Source: Oceanospirillaceae bacterium (GTDB lineage: Bacteria > Pseudomonadota > Gammaproteobacteria > Pseudomonadales > Balneatricaceae). From it: 44,706 nucleotides of DNA. The translations under genes and the position numbers were made by a program. Position 1 is the first letter of the stretch; every line of letters starts with the position of its first letter. The notes below the pieces were generated by a model that was not told the origin of the DNA, searched no databases, and was given only the letters and a program-made list of their open reading frames with translations. The stretch spans positions 196,136-240,841 of the forward strand of contig DPHB01000026.1 in the NCBI GenBank assembly GCA_003521845.1, in the 5' to 3' direction. This document shows, in pieces, positions 31,865 through 39,856 of this stretch.

Positions 31865-33388
31865 CTAGTGATCGGCACTAGGGCTTAAGAATAGCTGATA
31901 AGCTGGGTTGTCCGTTTCTTCATGAAACGCATAACCTAGCTCTTGCAGATAGCTTAACAAACGCGCCTTATCTTCAGCCGGTACTTGCAAGCCCACCAAC
32001 ACTCGCCCATAGGCTGAGCCATGATTGCGATAATGGAACATGGAAATATTCCAATTCTGGCCTAGCTTGGTGAGAAACTTCATCAAAGCACCAGGACGCT
32101 CGGGGAAGGTAAAGCGGTACACCACTTCGTTATTCACCTGTGCGTGACCACCCACCATGTAACGAATATGGATTTTGGCCATTTCGTTGTCACTAAGATC
32201 TTGCGCAGCAATATCGGCTGCTGCCAACTCGGATAAGAGTTCTTGTTTACCACCGGCATTGGCACTTAGCTGCACACCCACAAAAACCTTGGCGCTTTGC
32301 TGATCGGCATAACGGTAGTTAAATTCAGTCACATTACGGTCGCCCAAAGCCTGACAAAATAGCTTAAAGCTACCCGCACGTTCTGGAATACTGGCGGCAA
32401 TAATAGCTTCGCGGCGCTCGCCAATTTCAGCGCGCTCGGCGACATGTCGCAAACGGTCAAAATTGATATTAGCACCACTAGCTATAGCCACTAGGTTTTG
32501 TTGTTGCACCTGTTCGCGTGCCACATATTTCTTTAAACCCGCTACGGCACATGCCCCGGCTGGCTCAGTAATAGCACGCGTGTCATCATACAAATCTTTA
32601 ATGGCCGCACATAGCTCATCCGTGGTCACGGTAATAACTTCGTCAACGCACTCTTGTGCGATAGCAAATGGCCGTTCGCCAATTTGCGCTACTGCCACGC
32701 CATCAGCGAAGATCCCAACCTCTGGCAAAACCACACGCTCACCCGCTGCCAAGGCGGCCTGTAAACAACATGAATCTTCTGGTTCCACACCAATGACCTT
32801 GATGTCGGGATTTAAGTACTTAAGATACACCGCCACGCCAGCAATCAGGCCACCACCACCAACGGGCACAAACACCGCATTTATGCCGGCTACCTGGCGC
32901 ATTAGCTCCACGGCAACGGTACCTTGCCCAGCAATGACATCGTCATTGTCAAAAGGGTGGATATAAACATAACCATGCTCTGCCACTAAGGTAAGCGAGT
33001 GAGCATAGGCATCGGGGAAGCCATCCCCATGCAACACCACTTCGGCACCATAAGAGCGTACGGAATTAATTTTGATTTCAGGGGTTGTGGTGGGCATCAC
33101 AATAGTCGCCTTCACACCTAGATACTGGGCCGACAACGCCAAGCCTTGCGCATGATTACCTGCCGAAGCCGCGACGACACCGGCGGCCTGCTGTGCAGGT
33201 GATAGATTTTTTAAGCAATTATAGGCACCGCGTAGCTTAAAAGAAAAAACCGGCTGCAGGTCTTCACGCTTAATCAAGACGTTATTTTGCAAACGAGACG
33301 ACAAGCCTTTGGCTCTATCTACCGGTGTTTCTTTAGCCACGTCATAGACGTTGGCAGAGAGAATTTTTTTGATATAACGGTTGGGCAT
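31865..33388 (-). CDS. ilvA: Threonine deaminase, biosynthetic
   Basis: IlvA converts threonine to 2-oxobutanoate, the first step of isoleucine synthesis. The 507-residue PLP enzyme has the cofactor lysine in VFSFKLRGAYNCLKNL, AASAGNHAQGLAL, and the phosphate loop VPVGGGGLIAGVAVYL. Two ACT-like regulatory domains occupy about 325-500 (PERAGSFKLFCQALGDRNVT and PERPGALMKFLTKLGQNWNI), marking the isoleucine-inhibited biosynthetic form rather than the catabolic TdcB. It is divergent from rpiA. Confidence 0.96.
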   Translation of the reverse strand: MPNRYIKKILSANVYDVAKETPVDRAKGLSSRLQNNVLIKREDLQPVFSFKLRGAYNCLKNLSPAQQAAGVVAASAGNHAQGLALSAQYLGVKATIVMPTTTPEIKINSVRSYGAEVVLHGDGFPDAYAHSLTLVAEHGYVYIHPFDNDDVIAGQGTVAVELMRQVAGINAVFVPVGGGGLIAGVAVYLKYLNPDIKVIGVEPEDSCCLQAALAAGERVVLPEVGIFADGVAVAQIGERPFAIAQECVDEVITVTTDELCAAIKDLYDDTRAITEPAGACAVAGLKKYVAREQVQQQNLVAIASGANINFDRLRHVAERAEIGERREAIIAASIPERAGSFKLFCQALGDRNVTEFNYRYADQQSAKVFVGVQLSANAGGKQELLSELAAADIAAQDLSDNEMAKIHIRYMVGGHAQVNNEVVYRFTFPERPGALMKFLTKLGQNWNISMFHYRNHGSAYGRVLVGLQVPAEDKARLLSYLQELGYAFHEETDNPAYQLFLSPSADH

Positions 33389-33486
33389 GGGCGCGCCTAT
33401 TTAGCAAAGCTGAGTAATTATAAAATCTACCTACAATGTTAATAATTCATACCCTACACGTCTACATAGGCAGCCCATATTTCCGG

Positions 33487-33492
33487 TATAAT
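33487..33492 (+). promoter_or_regulatory. Probable -10 element for rpiA
   Basis: A perfect TATAAT 31 bases before the rpiA ATG, in the ilvA-rpiA divergent gap. No convincing -35 lies 16-18 bases upstream (closest TCTACA at 33461, spacing 20), so the call rests on the -10 alone. Confidence 0.4.
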
Positions 33493-33523
33493 AGCTGTTT
33501 TAACCCATTCTACCGAGCTGTAC

Positions 33524-34195
33524 ATGAATCAGGATGAACTAAAACAAGCCGTGGCCCAAGCTGCCGTGGACCATATTGCACCACACCTTAACAAGGATTC
33601 CATTGTTGGCGTGGGCACAGGCTCCACCGCCAACTGCTTTATTGATGCTTTGGCAGCCATCAAACACACCTTTGATGCCGCCGTAGCCAGCTCTGAAGCC
33701 ACTGCCGAACGCCTACGTGGTCATGGCATTCCAGTGCTAGAGCTTAACGCCGTTAGCCACATGGGTTTTTACATTGATGGTGCCGACGAAAGCGATCATC
33801 ACCTTAACTTGATCAAGGGTGGCGGTGCTGCACTAACCCGAGAAAAAATCGTTGCGGCCGTAGCTGACAAGTTTATCTGTATCGCAGACGAATCCAAGCT
33901 AGTGGACGTGATGGGCGAATTCCCCTTACCCGTGGAAGTCATCCCCATGGCGCGCAGCTATGTAGCCCGCAAGCTAGTTGGCCTAGGTGGCGAGCCGATT
34001 TGGCGTGAAGGCGTGATGACCGATAACGGCAACTACATTTTGGACGTACACGGCCTGAGCATTGTCGACCCTAAGGGTTTGGAAGCGGCTATTAACCAAA
34101 TCACAGGCGTGGTGACTAACGGCATTTTTGGTATGCGCGGTGCGGATTTACTGTTGCTAGGTACGAGTGAAGGCGTTAAGGAAATGACGGCTTAG
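33524..34195 (+). CDS. rpiA: Ribose-5-phosphate isomerase A
   Basis: RpiA interconverts ribose 5-phosphate and ribulose 5-phosphate. The 223-residue protein has VGVGTGSTANCFIDAL (phosphate loop), ASSEATAERLRGHGIPV, YIDGADESDHHLNLIKGGGA with the catalytic D and the following K, and LTREKIVAAVADKFICIADE. The gene order ilvA, rpiA, serA, with rpiA on the opposite strand, is common in gammaproteobacteria. Confidence 0.96.
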   Translation: MNQDELKQAVAQAAVDHIAPHLNKDSIVGVGTGSTANCFIDALAAIKHTFDAAVASSEATAERLRGHGIPVLELNAVSHMGFYIDGADESDHHLNLIKGGGAALTREKIVAAVADKFICIADESKLVDVMGEFPLPVEVIPMARSYVARKLVGLGGEPIWREGVMTDNGNYILDVHGLSIVDPKGLEAAINQITGVVTNGIFGMRGADLLLLGTSEGVKEMTA

Positions 34196-34201
34196 AGGGC
34201 C

Positions 34202-34293
34202 AGGGACTGGCACTTTTTATCGCTAAAGCTAAGAAGGGACAGGCACTTTTTATCCGCTACGCGTATAAATAAGAGCCAGTCCCCTAGGGACTT
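34202..34293. repeat. Cluster of GGGAC(T/A)GGCAC repeats after rpiA
   Basis: GGGACTGGCACTTTTTATC at 34203 recurs as GGGACAGGCACTTTTTATC at 34236, a direct repeat with one mismatch. GCCAGTCCC (34275-34283) is the reverse complement of GGGACTGGC (34203-34211), and AGTCCC-CTA-GGGACT (34279-34293) is another short palindrome. It fills the 104-base gap between the convergent rpiA and serA. The same core occurs in the 30-bp arms at 29498. A degenerate REP-type array is the likely explanation. Confidence 0.75.
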
Positions 34294-34299
34294 GACTAT

Positions 34300-35526
34300 C
34301 TAGAACAAGACGCGGCAGCTCTTAGTACCAGCAACTGCTTTCAGCTTAGACAAGGCCAACTCAGAGTGGGCAGCGTCGATATCGATAACCACGTAACCAA
34401 TCTTGTCATTGGTATTTAGATACTGCCCTGAGATATTAATATCATTTTCAGAGAACACATTGTTAATCTGCGATAACACGCCAGGGACGTTGGCATGAAT
34501 GTGCAACAAACGGTGCGTATTCTCATGATTTGGCAAAGATACTTCAGGGAAGTTAACCGCAGACAAGGTGGTGCCATTACCACAGTAGCGTACTAGCTTG
34601 TCAGCTACCTCTACGCCAATGTTTTCTTGGGCTTCTACCGTAGAACCACCAATATGCGGCGTTAAGATGACATTATCAAAACCACGCAACGGCGATACAA
34701 ACTCTTCATTGTTAGAACGCGGCTCCACTGGGAATACGTCAATAGCCGCTCCCAACAACTTACCCGAAGATAAGCAGGCCGCCAAGGCGTCAATGTCAAC
34801 CACAGTACCGCGTGAAGCGTTAATAAGGATCGAACCTTCCTTCATCTGCGCGAACTGCTTAGAACCCATCATATTGGCCGTAGCCTTGGTTTCTGGCACA
34901 TGCAAGCTGACTACGTCTGCCTTGCCTAGCAATTCTGCCATGGAAACTACTGGCTGGGCATTACCTAGGCTTAGCTTGGTTACCGCATCAAAGTAGATAA
35001 CGTGCATACCCATGGATTCAGCCATGATGCCCAACTGGGAACCGATAGAACCGTAACCTACCACGCCCAACACTTTGCCACGCATTTCGAAAGAATTCTT
35101 TGCCGACTTCAACCACACACCACGATGGGCCTTGGCGTTCTTCTCCGCTACGCCACGCAGCAACAATACCGATTGAGCAATGACTAATTCAGCAACACTA
35201 CGGGTATTACTATAGGGCGCATTGAAAACTGGAATACCGTTTTCTAGAGCGGCGGCCAAATCAACTTGGTTAGTACCAATACAAAAACAACCAGCCGCCA
35301 ATAGCTTTGGCGCACTTTCTAATACTTTACGCGTCAACTGAGTACGCGAACGAATACCTACAAAATGCGCGTCAGATAAGACTTCAATCAGCTCATCTTC
35401 TGGCAATGCCGTAGTATAAAAATGAATGTTGTTGTAGCCGTCAGCTTGTAGCGTTTCTACAGCCGACTGGTGAACGCCTTCTAACAATACAATTTTAATT
35501 TTGTCTTTGTTCAAAGAATGGTTCAT
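34300..35526 (-). CDS. serA: D-3-phosphoglycerate dehydrogenase
   Basis: SerA oxidises 3-phosphoglycerate, committing carbon to serine. The protein has the substrate and NAD domains with VGYGSIGSQLGIMAESMGM, a catalytic R in NASRGTVVDIDALA, and H in ILTPHIGGSTVEAQENIG, plus a C-terminal ACT domain (about 335-408, HRLLHIHANVPGVLSQINNV) for serine inhibition. I chose ATG at 35526 (MNHSLNKDKIKIVLLEGVHQ), 408 residues, matching family length. The frame continues to ATG 35586 and GTG 35538; a TATAAA overlapping the 35586 start argues against it. GTG 35538 has AGGGA about ten bases upstream and is possible. Confidence 0.95.
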   Translation of the reverse strand: MNHSLNKDKIKIVLLEGVHQSAVETLQADGYNNIHFYTTALPEDELIEVLSDAHFVGIRSRTQLTRKVLESAPKLLAAGCFCIGTNQVDLAAALENGIPVFNAPYSNTRSVAELVIAQSVLLLRGVAEKNAKAHRGVWLKSAKNSFEMRGKVLGVVGYGSIGSQLGIMAESMGMHVIYFDAVTKLSLGNAQPVVSMAELLGKADVVSLHVPETKATANMMGSKQFAQMKEGSILINASRGTVVDIDALAACLSSGKLLGAAIDVFPVEPRSNNEEFVSPLRGFDNVILTPHIGGSTVEAQENIGVEVADKLVRYCGNGTTLSAVNFPEVSLPNHENTHRLLHIHANVPGVLSQINNVFSENDINISGQYLNTNDKIGYVVIDIDAAHSELALSKLKAVAGTKSCRVLF

Positions 35527-35684
35527 GTCGTTTGGCACGGTTTGATTTTCCCTAATGATGGCTGCTATATCTGTCTTAAAGCACATTTATAAGACAGCGA
35601 CCCAACTGGTCTGTAAGCGACCACTTTAACACGTTTAACGACAAAAATCAGGTGAATTGCGCTCAACTCCCATGAAAAAGCCAC

Positions 35685-35715
35685 AAAAAAAGGGCCGCTA
35701 AATAGCGACCCTTTT
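35685..35715 (-). terminator. Terminator of the rpsO-pnp transcript
   Basis: The 13-base arms 35688-35700 and 35703-35715 (AAAAGGGCCGCTA and TAGCGACCCTTTT) pair with one mismatch on this strand that becomes a G-T wobble in the minus-strand RNA; a T-run follows on the minus strand. It lies 25 bases after the pnp stop. Confidence 0.9.
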
Positions 35716-35739
35716 CTTCTAGGAGAGGTAATTTCTGAA

Positions 35740-37821
35740 TTACGCTTCCATGTCCTTCATGGTCAACTTGATACGACCGCGGGCATCCACGTCCAATACC
35801 TTAACCTTCACCATTTGGCCTTCTTCTAGGTAGTCAGTGACCTTCTCAACACGCTCCTGAGAGATTTGAGAAATGTGCACTAGACCATCCTTGCCTGGCA
35901 AGATGTTAACGAAAGCACCAAAGTCAACAATACGCTCTACCTTACCTTCGTAGATAGCACCAACTTCAGCTTCTGCAGTGATGGCTAGGATCTTCTGCTC
36001 GGCCAACTCGGCAGATGCCTTGTCGTCAGCATAAACACGTACTGTACCGTCATCTTCGATGTCGATAGAAGCACCGGTTTCTTCACATAGGCCACGGATG
36101 GTTGCACCACCCTTACCAATAACGTCACGGATCTTGTCCTGATCGATCTTAATGGCTTTCATGGTCGGCGCATTGTCATTCAATTCAGCACGTGGCGCAG
36201 AGATTAGCTTATTCATCTCGCCCAAGATGTGGATACGAGCGTCGTAAGCCTGGTCTAGAGCAATTTCCATGATCTCTTCGGTGATGCCTTGGATCTTAAT
36301 ATCCATCTGCAAGGCAGTGATACCTTCAGCGGAACCGGCAACCTTAAAGTCCATGTCGCCCAAGTGATCTTCATCACCCAGGATATCGGTCAATACAGCG
36401 AAACCATTGTCTTCTTTAACCAAACCCATAGCGATACCAGCAACAGGTGCCTTAAGCGGTACACCAGCATCCATAAGAGCCAAGGAAGCACCACATACGG
36501 AAGCCATAGAGCTAGAACCGTTAGATTCGGTAATTTCAGATACCACACGAATGGTGTATGGGAATTCTTCTTGAGTAGGCAACATAGCCTGGATACCACG
36601 ACGAGCCAAACGGCCGTGACCGATTTCGCGACGACCTGGGCCCATCATACGGCCAGTTTCACCAACCGAGTAGCTAGGGAAGTTGTAGTGCAACATGAAC
36701 GGGTCTTTGCTTTCGCCTTGCAACGCGTCAATGATTTGCTGATCACGGCTAGTACCCAAGGTAGCAGATACGATAGATTGTGTTTCGCCACGGGTGAACA
36801 AAGAAGAACCGTGAGCCTTAGCAAGGGTACCGATTTCTACATTGATACCACGTACAGTCTTGTTGTCACGACCGTCAATGCGAGGTTCGCCAGCCACGAC
36901 GCGAGAACGTACTGTATGCTTCTCTAGCTTAGCAACCATAGCTAGTACGTCGCTTTCGCTTGGACCGTCTTCGCCACATAGCTGAGCTACGGCGTCCGCC
37001 TTGATTTCGCCTAGGCGAGTGTAACGATCCATCTTGTCGCTGGTTTGATAAGCTTCAAGAACAGCAGCGCCAACGGCAACGGTTACAGCTTCTTTCAATT
37101 CAGTGTTTTCTGCAGCAGCTTCCCATGCCCAAGTAGGCTTGGCAGCTTCAGCAGCAAATTCGTTGACAGCTTTAACAACAGTCTGCATCTCATCATGAGC
37201 AAACAGTACTGCGCCTAGCATTTCGTCTTCGCTCAACTCTTTAGCTTCAGATTCAACCATCAATACGGCGTCAGAAGTACCCGCTACTACCATGTCTAGG
37301 TCAGAAGTAGCCATAGCTTCGTAGCTTGGGTTTAGCGTGTAGCCGTCTTCGTTGTAACCCACACGTGCAGCACCAATTGGGCCAGCGAAAGGAATACCAG
37401 AGATAGCTAGAGCAGCAGAAGTACCAATCATGGCAGCGATGTCTGGGCTGTTCTTCTTGTCAGCAGAAACAACAGTACAAATCACCTGCACTTCGTTCAT
37501 GAACCCCTTAGGGAACAATGGACGAATTGGACGGTCAATTAAACGGCTAGTTAGGGTTTCAAATTCGCTTGGACGGGCTTCACGCTTAAAGAAGCCACCA
37601 GGAATTTTACCTACAGAATAGGCTTTTTCTTGATAGTGTACAGACAACGGAAAGAAACCCTGGTCTGGACGTGCTGTCTTGGCACCAACAACGGCAACCA
37701 ATACTTGTACAGCATCATCAACAGTTACCAATACGGCACCCGATGCTTGGCGCGCGATGCGGCCAGTTTCGATAGTTACGGACTGCTGTCCGTATTGAAA
37801 AGTCTTAGTAATTACAGACAT
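35740..37821 (-). CDS. pnp: Polynucleotide phosphorylase
   Basis: PNPase degrades RNA 3' to 5' with phosphate and is part of the degradosome. The 693-residue protein has two RNase PH domains (about 10-220 and 310-545; FFKREARPSEFETLTSRLID in the first, GPGRREIGHGRLARRGIQAM in the second), a KH domain (about 555-615, IRDVIGKGGATIRGLCEETG) and an S1 domain (about 620-690, YEGKVERIVDFGAFVNILPG). GGAG precedes the ATG by seven bases. It follows rpsO after a structured 216-base gap and ends at a clear terminator. Confidence 0.97.
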   Translation of the reverse strand: MSVITKTFQYGQQSVTIETGRIARQASGAVLVTVDDAVQVLVAVVGAKTARPDQGFFPLSVHYQEKAYSVGKIPGGFFKREARPSEFETLTSRLIDRPIRPLFPKGFMNEVQVICTVVSADKKNSPDIAAMIGTSAALAISGIPFAGPIGAARVGYNEDGYTLNPSYEAMATSDLDMVVAGTSDAVLMVESEAKELSEDEMLGAVLFAHDEMQTVVKAVNEFAAEAAKPTWAWEAAAENTELKEAVTVAVGAAVLEAYQTSDKMDRYTRLGEIKADAVAQLCGEDGPSESDVLAMVAKLEKHTVRSRVVAGEPRIDGRDNKTVRGINVEIGTLAKAHGSSLFTRGETQSIVSATLGTSRDQQIIDALQGESKDPFMLHYNFPSYSVGETGRMMGPGRREIGHGRLARRGIQAMLPTQEEFPYTIRVVSEITESNGSSSMASVCGASLALMDAGVPLKAPVAGIAMGLVKEDNGFAVLTDILGDEDHLGDMDFKVAGSAEGITALQMDIKIQGITEEIMEIALDQAYDARIHILGEMNKLISAPRAELNDNAPTMKAIKIDQDKIRDVIGKGGATIRGLCEETGASIDIEDDGTVRVYADDKASAELAEQKILAITAEAEVGAIYEGKVERIVDFGAFVNILPGKDGLVHISQISQERVEKVTDYLEEGQMVKVKVLDVDARGRIKLTMKDMEA

Positions 37822-37897
37822 TTATTTCTCCATATTTGGAAACGTCTTTTTGGATTCAGTTTGTTCCACCAGTACTCTTATTAACTCGTTTTAATAG

Positions 37898-38026
37898 TTA
37901 ACGTGCTTTACGTTAAACAAGCTAATAAGAAGTACGGGCCAAGCTGTTACAAAAATCGATTTCCATTTGTGACAGGTGATTTTCACATCACCCAAATAAG
38001 TAGGGCCGGGTAAAATACCCAGCCCT
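37898..38026 (-). promoter_or_regulatory. Structured rpsO-pnp intergenic leader, three hairpins
   Basis: Three stems lie in the 216-base gap. TTAACGT/ACGTTAA is at 37898-37916; GGTGAT/ATCACC is at 37975-37992; a longer AGGGCCGGGTA-type stem with one mismatch is at 38002-38026, directly after rpsO. The last has no T-run on the minus strand, so it looks more like a leaky terminator or a processing site. In E. coli the pnp leader is cut by RNase III in a comparable hairpin and PNPase represses itself through it; the same is inferred here. Confidence 0.55.
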
Positions 38027-38037
38027 GCACAACCATT

Positions 38038-38307
38038 TTAGCGGCGTAGCCCCAAACGACCGATTAGAGTCGTGTAGCGAGTAGCATTTTTACGCTTTAG
38101 GTAGTCCAACAACTTACGACGTTGGTTTACCATGCGAATTAGACCACGACGGGAGTGGTGATCTTGCTTGTGCTCTTTAAAGTGGCTTTGTAGACCAATG
38201 ATGTTGGCCGTTAACAAAGCAACTTGTACTTCTGGGGAACCAGTGTCGCCTTCGGCAACTTGGTAATCAGCTACAAGTGCAGCTTTTTCTTGGGCAGATA
38301 GTGCCAT
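38038..38307 (-). CDS. rpsO: Ribosomal protein S15
   Basis: S15 binds 16S rRNA in the platform early in 30S assembly. The 89-residue protein is full length: EKAALVADYQVAEGDTGSPE, LLTANIIGLQSHFKEHKQDH, HSRRGLIRMVNQRRKLLDYL. AGGAGA lies eight bases before the ATG. It lies between truB and pnp as in E. coli, with structured RNA on both sides. Confidence 0.98.
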   Translation of the reverse strand: MALSAQEKAALVADYQVAEGDTGSPEVQVALLTANIIGLQSHFKEHKQDHHSRRGLIRMVNQRRKLLDYLKRKNATRYTTLIGRLGLRR

Positions 38308-38330
38308 AATAGTTTCTCCTAAGAATATGC

Positions 38331-38389
38331 CTTCAAAGTAAGCTTTGAAGCTTAACTAGGTCCGCACCGCGCATATTAACAGTGGGACC
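38331..38389 (-). promoter_or_regulatory. Structured rpsO leader, possible S15 autoregulatory site
   Basis: CTTCAAAG (38331-38338) and CTTTGAAG (38343-38350) form a perfect eight-pair hairpin with a four-base loop, its base 24 bases from the rpsO ATG. Upstream, GGTCC-GCAC (38359-38367) can pair with GTGGGACC (38382-38389) with a bulge. S15 represses its own translation through leader structure in E. coli; this leader has a different sequence. A TTAATA within the outer stem could instead be a -10 box, in which case only the inner hairpin is transcribed from it. Confidence 0.45.
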
Positions 38390-38431
38390 GAAAAAACCTT
38401 GCAACCTAAATCTACTTAACGAGGCCTGACA

Positions 38432-39409
38432 TTAACTATCGGGCTGCGTCTGGAGTAGACGTTTGGCACGCAAGGTACCATCTTCTGATACTTCAGCTAA
38501 GCCTATAAAAGACTCAGCGTCATGTACCGGCGAGTTATACACTCGCACCACACCAGGGCTTACCTGCTGCTCGTCCAAAACAATAACTTTGCCTTGTTGC
38601 AGCGCACCTGATTGTTGGGCGCCTAATTGTACAGCATCTAAATGCAAAACGGCAGTATCAAGGGGCAATAATAAGGCATCCAGCGCCGCGAAAATGGCTT
38701 CTTCTGGGGCCTCGTTCTCATATTGACGATGCACCGATTCAATTATTTCTTGCAGCTGCTCCAAAGTCACCATTTGTTCAGCCACAAAAGGCCCTGCCTC
38801 AAGGCGGCGCAACTGCGCTACATGGGCACCGCAATCTAAGGCCAAACCCAAATCTTCTACAATCGAACGAATATAGGTGCCTTTGCTACAAGTGATATCC
38901 ATCTGCACTTGCGTGTCCTGCATAGACATGAAGGTTAGATCAAAAATAGTAACTTGACGAGCTTTTACTTCTACTTTTTTGCCAGCGCGAGCCAACTTAT
39001 ACAATGGCTGACCATTGTGCTTTAAAGCCGAAAACATGGACGGCACTTGACTAATACTGCCACGAAACTGTGGCAACTCGGCCTCCACCATAGCTTGCGT
39101 AATATGCTCACAGGGTTTGGTTTCTAAAACCTCACCATCGGCATCACTAGAGTCCGTGCGCACACCAAGCTGCGCGGTCGTCTGATAGCGCTTATTAGCG
39201 TCCAATAAAAACTGGGTGACTTTAGTAGCCTCACCCAAGCAAATAGGCAACAGGCCGGTGGCCAGAGGATCCAAAGCACCGGTATGGCCTGCTTTGCGGG
39301 CACCGAATAGCCGCTTCACACGCTGCAAGGCGTGATTGGAGCTCATGCCCGTAGGCTTGTCAAGAATAAGGATGCCGCTTACGGCACGCCCTTTGGGTTT
39401 TTTTGCCAT
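38432..39409 (-). CDS. truB: tRNA pseudouridine-55 synthase
   Basis: TruB makes pseudouridine 55 in the T-loop of tRNAs. The 325-residue protein starts MAKKPKGRAVSGILILDKPT. The catalytic aspartate is in KAGHTGALDPLATGLLPICL, followed by YQTTAQLGVRTDSSDADGE and CSKGTYIRSIVEDLG. The C-terminal part has a PUA-like region ending RAKRLLQTQP. It follows rbfA after 46 bases. The overall length is typical. Confidence 0.96.
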   Translation of the reverse strand: MAKKPKGRAVSGILILDKPTGMSSNHALQRVKRLFGARKAGHTGALDPLATGLLPICLGEATKVTQFLLDANKRYQTTAQLGVRTDSSDADGEVLETKPCEHITQAMVEAELPQFRGSISQVPSMFSALKHNGQPLYKLARAGKKVEVKARQVTIFDLTFMSMQDTQVQMDITCSKGTYIRSIVEDLGLALDCGAHVAQLRRLEAGPFVAEQMVTLEQLQEIIESVHRQYENEAPEEAIFAALDALLLPLDTAVLHLDAVQLGAQQSGALQQGKVIVLDEQQVSPGVVRVYNSPVHDAESFIGLAEVSEDGTLRAKRLLQTQPDS

Positions 39410-39455
39410 AAAAAAAGGTGTCTTACAGACAGACTCATTGCGCTAAAAAAGACGG

Positions 39456-39821
39456 CTACTCGCTGTCTTTTGAACGCGCTTGGTCAATAAGGTTACTAAG
39501 ATAATTGCCGCGTTGCAGGCTATCATCATAATGAAAACGTAGCGTTGGCACCGTACGCAACTGCATACGGCGACCAAGCTGGCCGCGCAAAAAACTGGCG
39601 GCGTTATTTAGCGCTTTAACGGAGGTTTTAATCTCATCGGCTGCATCAGAGCCTAGCACCGTAACAAAAACTTTCGCATGACCCATGTCGCGGGACACCT
39701 CTACAGCACTCACCGTCGCCATACCCACACGAGGGTCTTTGACTTCTTGCTGTATCAGCACTGCCAATTCACGTTGAATTTGGTCAGCTACCCGCTGCGT
39801 ACGACTATATTCCTGGGCCAT
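39456..39821 (-). CDS. rbfA: 30S ribosome-binding factor A
   Basis: RbfA assists late 16S rRNA 5'-end maturation and cold adaptation. The 121-residue KH-like protein starts with EYSRTQRVADQIQRELAVLI and contains VKDPRVGMATVSAVEVSRDM, then KVFVTVLG and LRTVPTLRFHYDDSLQRGNY. It follows infB after 35 bases. Confidence 0.96.
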   Translation of the reverse strand: MAQEYSRTQRVADQIQRELAVLIQQEVKDPRVGMATVSAVEVSRDMGHAKVFVTVLGSDAADEIKTSVKALNNAASFLRGQLGRRMQLRTVPTLRFHYDDSLQRGNYLSNLIDQARSKDSE

Positions 39822-39856
39822 GCAAATATTCTCTTTTCTTACTAGTTAGCTGCAGC

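Noticed and set aside
32463..32966. 167-codon plus-strand frame inside ilvA
   Set aside because: Antisense to the PLP domain; typical of codon bias shadows, no supporting signals.
36289..36927. 212-codon plus-strand frame inside pnp
   Set aside because: Antisense to a conserved domain of pnp; no ribosome site and no protein-like features.
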